Shown piece by piece: positions 1 to 6,812 of a stretch of 8,011 nt of DNA. Numbering within the stretch: position 1 is the stretch's first letter; every line of letters starts with the position of its first letter. The position numbers and the translations under genes were made by a program. Source of the stretch: Alphaproteobacteria bacterium. GTDB lineage: Bacteria > Pseudomonadota > Alphaproteobacteria > Rhodospirillales > Rhodospirillaceae. Below the pieces are notes generated by a model. That model did no database searches. It was given only the letters and a program-made list of their open reading frames with translations, and was not told the DNA's origin. The stretch covers positions 1 to 8,011 of the forward strand of contig QKGW01000391.1 of the NCBI GenBank assembly GCA_003250275.1. The letters are read 5' to 3'.

Positions 1-34
1 ACCGCCGCCGACATCGACGCGCTGATCGGCGCGA

Positions 35-57
<23 letters not shown>
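1..57 (+). CDS. C-terminal end of an unidentified protein (partial, 5' end outside window)
   Basis: Reading frame 1 is open from the window edge and ends at TGA 55-57, giving the tail TAADIDALIGAISRDRAA. The first twelve codons all end in G or C, as in the real genes of this window. The D-I-D-A-L-I pattern is typical of a C-terminal helix, as seen at the ends of some PLP-dependent enzymes, but 18 residues are too few to assign a family. The gene converges on the sigma-54 regulator and their 3' ends overlap by 23 bases (35-57). It may instead be a chance open frame. Existence is moderately likely; function is unknown. Confidence 0.45.
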
Positions 58-1537
<1,480 letters not shown>

Positions 1538-1549
1538 GAGCGAACGCTC
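1538..1549. promoter_or_regulatory. Inverted repeat GAGCG-AA-CGCTC beside the regulator start codon
   Basis: A perfect 5-bp inverted repeat with an AA centre sits directly upstream of the minus-strand ATG and overlaps the regulator's Shine-Dalgarno (GGAG, read from 1550-1547 on the minus strand). Its core GCGAACGC (1540-1547) recurs at 1647-1654 and 1719-1726. The 11-base string GCGAACGCTCC is repeated exactly at 1540-1550 and 1719-1729. By position it could allow autorepression of the regulator. This is inferred from sequence symmetry only. Confidence 0.4.
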
Positions 1550-1617
1550 CGATGGCTTGGACCGCTCCGAGTTTCGCGCGGGTTTTCTTGAATATCCAGC
1601 AGAAAGCACCGCGAAAA

Positions 1618-1643
1618 GCGTTGCACCTGAGAACGGCGTTGCA
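1618..1643 (+). repeat. Direct repeat GCGTTGCA (two copies, 18-base period)
   Basis: GCGTTGCA occurs at 1618-1625 and again at 1636-1643, just upstream of the TTGCG-AA-CGCAA dyad. GTTGC at 1638-1642 also pairs with GCAAC at 1653-1657 as an inverted repeat. The clustering suggests extra half-sites for the divergent activator or another regulator. The 18-base period is not an exact number of helical turns, so cooperative binding on one face is not clearly supported. Confidence 0.3.
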
Positions 1644-1644
1644 T

Positions 1645-1656
1645 TTGCGAACGCAA
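1645..1656. promoter_or_regulatory. Candidate upstream activator site TTGCG-AA-CGCAA
   Basis: This perfect 5-bp inverted repeat with a central AA contains the shared core GCGAACGC (1647-1654). It lies about 150-160 bases upstream of the predicted sigma-54 start site, within the range where enhancer-binding proteins bind. It has the same core as the dyads at 1538-1549 and 1709-1726, so one protein probably recognises all of them. The divergently encoded Fis-HTH activator is the obvious candidate, by inference. Confidence 0.45.
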
Positions 1657-1708
1657 CACCGCCCGGCCCAGGCGGCGCGCCGCGCTGCGGCCCGCGGCGG
1701 CGCGCCCG

Positions 1709-1726
1709 GCGTTCGCGGGCGAACGC
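1709..1726. promoter_or_regulatory. Candidate main enhancer dyad GCGTTCGC-GG-GCGAACGC
   Basis: This is a perfect inverted repeat with 8-bp arms and a 2-bp centre, the strongest symmetry in the divergent region. It is centred about 87 bases upstream of the predicted sigma-54 transcription start, typical for an activator site, with an IHF-like site between it and the promoter. Each arm is the GCGAACGC core found at the other two dyads. The likely ligand is the neighbouring sigma-54 activator. The arms could also form a hairpin in RNA, but no plus-strand transcript is expected to start this far upstream. Confidence 0.55.
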
Positions 1727-1748
1727 TCCCGCATTCCCATAATCCGGT

Positions 1749-1761
1749 CAACATATTGATT
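1749..1761 (-). promoter_or_regulatory. IHF binding site
   Basis: Read on the minus strand, AATCAATATGTTG matches the IHF consensus WATCAANNNNTTR at every fixed position. It lies in the only clearly AT-rich patch of the divergent region (about 1740-1780), between the 8-bp dyad (1709-1726) and the -24/-12 promoter. IHF commonly bends DNA in exactly this position so that an enhancer-bound activator can reach sigma-54 polymerase. The match and its placement support each other; binding itself is untested. Confidence 0.65.
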
Positions 1762-1778
1762 TTCAACGAATAAATATC

Positions 1779-1793
1779 TGGCACGGCGGGTGC
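1779..1793 (+). promoter_or_regulatory. Sigma-54 (-24/-12) promoter of the mutase operon
   Basis: The sequence TGGCACG-GCGG-GTGC fits the sigma-54 consensus TGGCACG-N4-TTGC with a single mismatch (G for the first T of the -12 element). The invariant GG (1780-1781) and GC (1792-1793) are separated by the required 10 bases. Transcription would start near 1804-1805, leaving a leader of about 16 bases before the CoA-transferase ATG at 1821. The nearby divergent sigma-54 activator, the IHF site and the dyads all agree with this assignment. Confidence 0.8.
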
Positions 1794-1806
1794 GATAGGG
1801 AATGGC

Positions 1807-1813
1807 GGGAGGA
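1807..1813 (+). promoter_or_regulatory. Ribosome binding site of the CoA-transferase gene
   Basis: GGGAGGA is a near-ideal Shine-Dalgarno seven bases before ATG 1821. It is the strongest ribosome binding site in the operon, and it fixes this start for the first gene despite the very short predicted leader. Confidence 0.75.
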
Positions 1814-1820
1814 CACCACC

Positions 1821-3350
1821 ATGCTCACCACCGACAGACTACGCCACCCCGACCTGTTCGCGCGCATCACCACAGCCGACGTCGCCGCGAACCTCATCGC
1901 CGACGGCATGAGCGTCGGCGTCAGCGGCTTCACCCCCTCGGGCTACCCGAAAAAGGTGACGCTGGCGCTCGCCGCGGCGGTGAAAGCCGGGCGGCGCTGC
2001 CGCATCAACCTGTTTTCCGGCGCCTCGGTCGGCCCGGAGATCGAGAACGCGCTCGCCGAGGTCGACGCGGTGGCGCGGCGCACGCCGTACTACGCCGCCT
2101 CGAACGCGGCGATGCGCGAGGGCATCAACGCCGGGCGGATCGCCTACACCGACCAGCACCTCAGCCACCTCGCGCCACAGATCGACTGCGGCTTCTGGGG
2201 GCCGATCGACGTCGCGATCGTCGAGGCGGTGGCGATCACCCGCGAGGGCGACCTGATCCTCGGCCCGGGTGTCGGCAACACCCCGATGTTCGTCAAGCAC
2301 GCCAAGACCGTGATCGTCGAGGTCAACACCGCGCAGCCACTCGAACTCGAAGGGATGCACGACATCGCGATCCTGCCGAAGCCGCCGTTCCGCCGCGAAA
2401 TCCCGATCTACGCCCCCGGCGACCGGATCGGCGAAACGGTGGTGCGCTGCGGCATCGAACGCATCGCCGCGATCGTCGAATCCGACATCCCCGACCGCGT
2501 CCGCAATCTCGAACCGGCGAGCCCCGACCAGGTGCGGATGGCCGCCAACCTCGTCGAATTCCTCAAGCACGAGCAGCGCAAGGGGCGGTTGCCGCAGCGG
2601 ATGCTGCCGCTGCAATCGGGGGTCGGCTCGATCGCCAACGCGGTGCTCGCGGGCCTCGGCCAATCCGATCTCGAAGACCTCACCCTCTATTCCGAGATCC
2701 TCCAGGACGCGGTGTTCGAGTTGATCGCGGCGGGCAAGGTGCGCCAGGCCTCGGGCTGCGCGTTCACCCCCTCGCCCGCGGTGCTCGCGCGCTTCCGCGC
2801 CGATCCGGAGCTCTATCGCCGCGCGCTGGTGCTGCGCCCACTCGACATCAGCAACCACCCGGAGGTGATCCGCCGCCTCGGCGTGATCGCGATCAACACA
2901 CCGCTCGAATTCGACGTCTACGGCAACGCCAACTCCACCCACACCGGCGGCACGCGGATGATGAACGGCATCGGCGGCTCCGGCGACTACATGCGCAACG
3001 GCTACCTCTCGATCTTCGTCACCGAGAGCACCGCGAGGGACGGCGCGATCTCGCGGATCGTGCCGATGGTGGCGCACCCCGACCACACCGAGCACGACGT
3101 GATGGTGTTCATCACCGAGCAGGGGGTCGCCGACGTGCGCGGCCTCGACCCGCGCGAGCGCGCCCAGGTGATCGTCGCCAACTGCGCCCATCCGCGCTAC
3201 CGCCCGCTGCTCCTCGACTACCTCAAGGACGCGGAACGCCTCGGCGGCCACGAGCCCCAGGCCCTCGCCCGCGCCTTCGAATTCCACCTCAACCTTGCCC
3301 GCCGGGGCGCGATGGATCGCGCCGCCGAGCCGGCCGACGCCCTACTGTGA
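1821..3350 (+). CDS. Acetyl-CoA hydrolase/transferase family CoA-transferase (succinyl-CoA:carboxylate type)
   Basis: This 509-residue cytoplasmic enzyme belongs to the AarC/Cat1/YgfH (ScpC) class of CoA-transferases, whose members are about 490-510 residues long. They move CoA between succinate and a short acid such as acetate or propionate through a glutamyl-CoA thioester. The pattern YSEILQD (290-296) contains the expected catalytic glutamate, E292. The G-V-G-S-I-A-N-A segment (267-274) and the glycine-rich MMNGIGGSGDY (380-390) are family signatures, as is VPMVAHPDHTEHD (414-426). Sequence alone does not separate acetate, propionate or other acceptors. As the first gene of a B12-mutase operon it resembles E. 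coli scpC (propionyl-CoA:succinate CoA-transferase). It may load CoA onto the operon's substrate at the expense of succinyl-CoA, or release a product. The next gene follows after 8 bases. Confidence 0.92.
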   Translation: MLTTDRLRHPDLFARITTADVAANLIADGMSVGVSGFTPSGYPKKVTLALAAAVKAGRRCRINLFSGASVGPEIENALAEVDAVARRTPYYAASNAAMREGINAGRIAYTDQHLSHLAPQIDCGFWGPIDVAIVEAVAITREGDLILGPGVGNTPMFVKHAKTVIVEVNTAQPLELEGMHDIAILPKPPFRREIPIYAPGDRIGETVVRCGIERIAAIVESDIPDRVRNLEPASPDQVRMAANLVEFLKHEQRKGRLPQRMLPLQSGVGSIANAVLAGLGQSDLEDLTLYSEILQDAVFELIAAGKVRQASGCAFTPSPAVLARFRADPELYRRALVLRPLDISNHPEVIRRLGVIAINTPLEFDVYGNANSTHTGGTRMMNGIGGSGDYMRNGYLSIFVTESTARDGAISRIVPMVAHPDHTEHDVMVFITEQGVADVRGLDPRERAQVIVANCAHPRYRPLLLDYLKDAERLGGHEPQALARAFEFHLNLARRGAMDRAAEPADALL

Positions 3351-3358
3351 GGACTCCG

Positions 3359-5014
3359 ATGACCGACACCGACACCCTTCTCGAACTCGAACCCGCCGTC
3401 CGCGCCTGGGAGGCGGAAACCGAAGCCGCGCTGGCGAAACGCCCGGAACGCGCCAACCTCGCGTTCAAGCGCCTCTACACCCCGCTCGACGCCGGGCCCG
3501 GCAGCTACCTCGACGACGTCGGCTTCCCCGGCCGCTATCCGTTCACCCGCGGCGTGCAGCCGACGATGTACCGCGGCCGCCTGTGGACGATGCGGCAGTA
3601 CTCGGGCTTCGCCACCGCCGAGGAATCCAACGCGCGCTACAAGTACCTGCTCGCGCAGGGGCAGACCGGCCTTTCGGTCGCCTTCGACCTGCCGACGCAG
3701 ATCGGCTACGACAGCGACGACGCGTTCGCGGCGGGCGAGGTCGGCAAGGTCGGCGTCGCGGTCGACAGCCTCGCCGACATGGAGGCGCTGTTCGAGGGCA
3801 TCCCGCTCGACAAGGTCTCGACCTCGATGACGATCAACGCCCCCGCGGCGGTGCTGCTCGCGATGTACGTCGCGGCGGCGGAAAGGCAGGGGGTGAAGCC
3901 CGGCCAGCTCGCCGGCACGATCCAGAACGACATCCTCAAGGAATACGTCGCGCGCGGCACCTACATCTTCCCGCCCGCGCCGTCGATGCGCCTGATCACC
4001 GACACCTTCGCCTACTGCGCGAAGGAAATCCCGCGCTGGAACTTGATCTCGGTGGGCGCCTACCACATCCGCGAGGCGGGCTCCGACGCGGCGCAGGAGG
4101 TCGCGTTCGCCTTCGCCAACGCGATCGCCTACATCGAGGCGGCGGTCACCGCCGGGCTCGACGTCGACGCCTTCGCCCCGGCGATCAGCTGGATCTTCAC
4201 CGCCGATCTCAACCTTCTCGAAGAGGTGGCGAAGTTCCGCGCCGCGCGGCGGCTGTGGGCGCGGCTGATGAAGGAGCGCTTCGGCGCGAAGAACCCGAAG
4301 TCGCAGATGCTGCGCTTCCACGTCCACACCTCGGGTTCGGCGCTCACCTCGCAGCAGCCCGACAACAACGTCGTGCGCATCGCCTGGCAGGCGATCGCGG
4401 CGATCCTCGGCGGCGCGCAGTCGCTCGCCACCTGCGCCAAGGACGAGGCGATCGCCCTGCCGACCGAGGACTCCGCCCGCCTCGCGCTCCGCACCCAGCA
4501 GCTCATCGCCTACGAGAGCGGGCTCGCCGACGTCGTCGACCCGCTCGGCGGCGCGTGGTGCATCGAGGCCCTCACCGACAAGATCGAGGCCGCCGCCGCC
4601 GCGCACATCGCGCGCATCGACGCGCTCGGCGGCGCGGTCGCGGCGATCGAGGGCGGCTACATCCAGCGCGAAATCGCCGAAAGCGCCTTCGCCCGCCAGC
4701 GCGCGGTCGAAACCGGCGAACAGGTCAAGGTCGGGGTCAACCGCTTCGCCGTCGAGGAGACCCAGGGCGGCGACTACCTCACCGTCGACCCGGCGGTCGG
4801 CGCGCGCCAGTGCGAGCACCTCGCCGCCCTCAAGGCCCGCCGCGATGCGGCCGCGGTGACGGCGGCGCTCGCCGAGGTCGAACGTGTGGCGAAGGGCGGC
4901 GACAACCTGATGCCGTCGCTGATCGCCGCCGCGCGCACCTACGCCACCCTCGGCGAAATCTGCGGCGTGCTGCGCGGCGTGTTCGGCGAATATCAACCCA
5001 GCGCGGAGTTCTGA
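3359..5014 (+). CDS. Acyl-CoA mutase, large catalytic subunit (methylmalonyl-CoA mutase type, no B12 domain)
   Basis: This 551-residue protein is the TIM-barrel substrate-binding part of a coenzyme B12 mutase; the cobalamin domain is a separate gene at 6417. Family landmarks include RQYSGF (79-84), LSVAFDLPTQ (105-114), TIQNDILKEY (187-196), PPAPSMR (205-211), AYHIREAG (234-241) and DEAIALPTE (362-370). Aligned by eye to Propionibacterium methylmalonyl-CoA mutase, Y81 matches Tyr89, A108 Ala116, R199 Arg207 and H236 His244. Tyr plus Arg is the methylmalonyl-CoA signature; isobutyryl-CoA mutase has Phe and Gln there. Oddly, Asn366 becomes C359, Gln330 becomes H323, and the usual SLHTN reads SLATC, although the ribose-contacting Glu370 is kept (E363). 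Substrate is thus probably methylmalonyl-CoA/succinyl-CoA or a close dicarboxylic analogue, with real doubt. The ATG at 3359 has GAGGA five bases before it, overlapping the upstream stop codon; the open frame upstream belongs to no gene. Confidence 0.9.
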   Translation: MTDTDTLLELEPAVRAWEAETEAALAKRPERANLAFKRLYTPLDAGPGSYLDDVGFPGRYPFTRGVQPTMYRGRLWTMRQYSGFATAEESNARYKYLLAQGQTGLSVAFDLPTQIGYDSDDAFAAGEVGKVGVAVDSLADMEALFEGIPLDKVSTSMTINAPAAVLLAMYVAAAERQGVKPGQLAGTIQNDILKEYVARGTYIFPPAPSMRLITDTFAYCAKEIPRWNLISVGAYHIREAGSDAAQEVAFAFANAIAYIEAAVTAGLDVDAFAPAISWIFTADLNLLEEVAKFRAARRLWARLMKERFGAKNPKSQMLRFHVHTSGSALTSQQPDNNVVRIAWQAIAAILGGAQSLATCAKDEAIALPTEDSARLALRTQQLIAYESGLADVVDPLGGAWCIEALTDKIEAAAAAHIARIDALGGAVAAIEGGYIQREIAESAFARQRAVETGEQVKVGVNRFAVEETQGGDYLTVDPAVGARQCEHLAALKARRDAAAVTAALAEVERVAKGGDNLMPSLIAAARTYATLGEICGVLRGVFGEYQPSAEF

Positions 5015-5017
5015 ACC

Positions 5018-6397
5018 ATGAGCACCGAAGCCCTTGCCAAGTTCGTCGCCGGATTGCGCTATGCCGACCTGCCCGAGGCGACGCGGGCGCACGCGCGGCA
5101 GTTCTGCCTCGACTGGCTCGCCTGCTGCATCCGCGGCTCGGGCGAGCCCGCCGCGCGCATCGTCCGCCAGGTGCAGGCCGCCGAACGCCCCGCCGCGCGC
5201 GCCGCGACGGTGCTCTGCGCGCAGCCCTACCGCACCTCGGCCGCCGCCGCCGCGCTCGCCAACGGCGCGGCGTCGCACGCCCTCGACATGGACGACCTGC
5301 ACAACGCCTCGATCCTCCACCTCGGCACCGTGGTGATGCCCGCGGCGCTCGCGGTGGCGGAACGCATCGGCGCATCGGGCGAGGCGCTGATCGCGGCGAT
5401 CGTCGCCGGGTGCGAGGCGGCGGCGCGGGTCGGCGAGGCGGTCAATCCGGAGAGCTACTTCTTCTGGCACACCACCGGCACCGCCGGAACCTTCGGCGCG
5501 GCGGCGGCGGCGGCGAGCCTGCTCGGCCTCGACGCCGAGCGCACCGTCGCCTGCTTCGGCTCCGCCGGAACCCAGGCGGCGGGACTGTGGGAATTCCTCA
5601 CCGACGGCGCGATGAGCAAGACCCTGCACGCGGGCAAGGCGGCGCAGAACGGCATCCTCGCCGCCGACCTCGCCGCCGCCGGGTTCACCGCGGCGCGGCG
5701 CATCCTCGAAGGCGAGAAGGGCTTCTGCCGCGCGATGAGCGCCGCGCCGCACTTCGAAAAGCTTTCCGAAGGCCTCGGCGCGGGCTACCGCATCGATACC
5801 AACGGCTACAAGGCCTACACCTGCTGCCGCCACTGCCACCCGGCGATCGAGGCGGCGATCCGCCTGCGCGACGCCCACCGCCTCGCCCCCGAGGCGATCC
5901 GCGCGGTGACGGTGCGCACCTACCGCGCCGCCCGCGACCTCGTCGACAACCCCGCCCCGGCGACCCCCTACGGCCACAAGTTCAGCCTGCAATACTGCGT
6001 CGCCCATGCGCTGCGCGAGGGCCGCGTCGGGCTCGAGGCGTTCACCGCCGAGGCAACGGCGGACGCCGCGACGCGGCGGCTGATGGGACGCGTGTCGGTG
6101 GTGCTCGACGACGCGATCGACGCCGAATTCCGCCGCGACCCGATGAAGTGGGCGGCCGAGGTGGAGCTCGAAACCGCCGACGGACGCCGCCTCTCCGATT
6201 ACGTCCCCTACCCCAAGGGCGACCCCGAAAACCCGCTCGTCTACGCCGAGACCGAGGCGAAGTTCCGCGCCGTCGCATCGCCTCTGCTGCCGCCCGGCCA
6301 GGGCGAGCGCCTTCTCGCCGTCATCGCCGGTCTCGACCGCGTCGCCGACGTCGCCGACGCCTTTGCCTTCCTCACCGCCGAAGCGGCGGTCGCGTGA
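5018..6397 (+). CDS. MmgE/PrpD family protein (dehydratase, decarboxylase or epimerase fold)
   Basis: This is a 459-residue member of the MmgE/PrpD family, which includes 2-methylcitrate dehydratase, cis-aconitate decarboxylase and iminodisuccinate epimerase. All act by moving a proton next to a carboxylate. Family features are ANGAASHALDMDD (81-93), FFWHTTGTAG (148-157), SKTLHAGKAAQNG (200-212) and CCRHCHPAIEA (269-279). Compared by eye with human cis-aconitate decarboxylase, H101, H151, K201 and H272 fall where its H103, H159, K207 and H277 lie, and an Asp-rich DMDD (90-93) covers Asp93, so the active site looks intact. The gene starts 3 bases after the mutase stop, with GGAG nine bases before the ATG, and lies between the two mutase subunit genes. 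That strongly suggests a step in the same pathway. The substrate cannot be read from sequence: a methylcitrate dehydratase role is weakened because no methylcitrate synthase or methylisocitrate lyase is present here. Confidence 0.88.
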   Translation: MSTEALAKFVAGLRYADLPEATRAHARQFCLDWLACCIRGSGEPAARIVRQVQAAERPAARAATVLCAQPYRTSAAAAALANGAASHALDMDDLHNASILHLGTVVMPAALAVAERIGASGEALIAAIVAGCEAAARVGEAVNPESYFFWHTTGTAGTFGAAAAAASLLGLDAERTVACFGSAGTQAAGLWEFLTDGAMSKTLHAGKAAQNGILAADLAAAGFTAARRILEGEKGFCRAMSAAPHFEKLSEGLGAGYRIDTNGYKAYTCCRHCHPAIEAAIRLRDAHRLAPEAIRAVTVRTYRAARDLVDNPAPATPYGHKFSLQYCVAHALREGRVGLEAFTAEATADAATRRLMGRVSVVLDDAIDAEFRRDPMKWAAEVELETADGRRLSDYVPYPKGDPENPLVYAETEAKFRAVASPLLPPGQGERLLAVIAGLDRVADVADAFAFLTAEAAVA

Positions 6398-6405
6398 TTT
6401 CGAAC

Positions 6406-6411
6406 AAGGAG
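6406..6411 (+). promoter_or_regulatory. Ribosome binding site before a tandem ATG-ATG start
   Basis: AAGGAG lies five bases before ATG 6417 and eight before ATG 6420. The second spacing is the more usual, so the B12-binding subunit may begin at residue 2 of the annotated frame. The difference is one methionine. Confidence 0.7.
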
Positions 6412-6416
6412 TTGAG

Positions 6417-6812
6417 ATGATGAAACCGATCCGCGTCCTGGTAGCCAAGCCCGGCCTCGACGGCCACGACCGGGGCGCCAAGGTGGTTGCCCGCGCCCTT
6501 CGCGACGCAGGCTTCGAGGTGATCTACACCGGCCTGCGCCAGCCGCCCGAGCGTATCGCCGAGGTGGCGCTGCAGGAGGACGTCGACGCCATCGGCCTGA
6601 GCCTGCTCTCGGGCGCGCACAACACCATCTTCCCGCGCCTGTTCGCCGAGCTGCACGCGCGCGAACTCGACGACCTCCTGGTGTTCGGCGGCGGGGTGAT
6701 CCCCGAGGGCGACGTTCCCGGCCTCAAGGCGATGGGCGTGGCCGAGGTGTTCGGCCCCGGCACGCCGACCGCCGCGGTGATCGACTTCCTCAAGGGCAGG
6801 CTCGCCGCATGA
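6417..6812 (+). CDS. B12-binding small subunit of the split acyl-CoA mutase
   Basis: This 131-residue protein is a stand-alone cobalamin-binding Rossmann domain. It has the base-off/His-on signature D-x-H-x-x-G: D15, H17 and G20, with H17 expected to be the lower axial ligand of cobalt. K11 matches the conserved Lys of KxGxDGHDRG. S62-L-L (the S-x-L element) and the glycine run 91-93 followed by VIPEGD, which hold the nucleotide tail, are also present. The length fits the small subunits of archaeal-type mutases and isobutyryl-CoA mutase. It should pair with the 551-residue subunit encoded at 3359, although an MmgE/PrpD gene separates the two. It starts 19 bases after that gene and ends in a 4-base ATGA overlap with meaB. 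Other B12 enzymes use such domains, but the close match to mutase small subunits makes another role unlikely. Confidence 0.95.
   Translation: MMKPIRVLVAKPGLDGHDRGAKVVARALRDAGFEVIYTGLRQPPERIAEVALQEDVDAIGLSLLSGAHNTIFPRLFAELHARELDDLLVFGGGVIPEGDVPGLKAMGVAEVFGPGTPTAAVIDFLKGRLAA

Noticed and set aside
1538..1609. Longer regulator starting at GTG 1609
   Set aside because: The added 24 residues are rich in Ser, Arg and Lys without domain character, and ATG 1537 has GGAG at a workable distance.
1581..1620. Sigma-70 promoter for the regulator (GATATT-like -10 on the minus strand)
   Set aside because: The -10 resemblance is partial and the matching -35 hexamer at 17 bases is poor, so I do not list it as a feature.
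1802..3358. Upstream extension of the mutase open frame, giving a 1070-residue protein
   Set aside because: The extension is an Arg/Pro/His-rich shadow of the CoA-transferase gene in another frame. The mutase start at 3359 has its own ribosome binding site and begins where family similarity begins.
3359..5014. Isobutyryl-CoA or 2-hydroxyisobutyryl-CoA mutase identity for the large subunit
   Set aside because: The discriminating positions are Tyr81, Ala108 and Arg199, as in methylmalonyl-CoA mutase, not Phe/Gln or Ile/Asp.
3295..6420. 1041-codon plus-strand frame across the mutase and MmgE/PrpD genes
   Set aside because: An Arg/Pro-rich out-of-frame shadow of genes with clear family signatures.
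3218..6481. Very long open frame on the minus strand (over 1000 codons) opposite the mutase and MmgE/PrpD genes
   Set aside because: It is a mirror of the high-GC codon bias on the plus strand: low-complexity Arg/Gly/Ala/Glu-rich protein, no recognisable domain, and it covers three well-supported genes.
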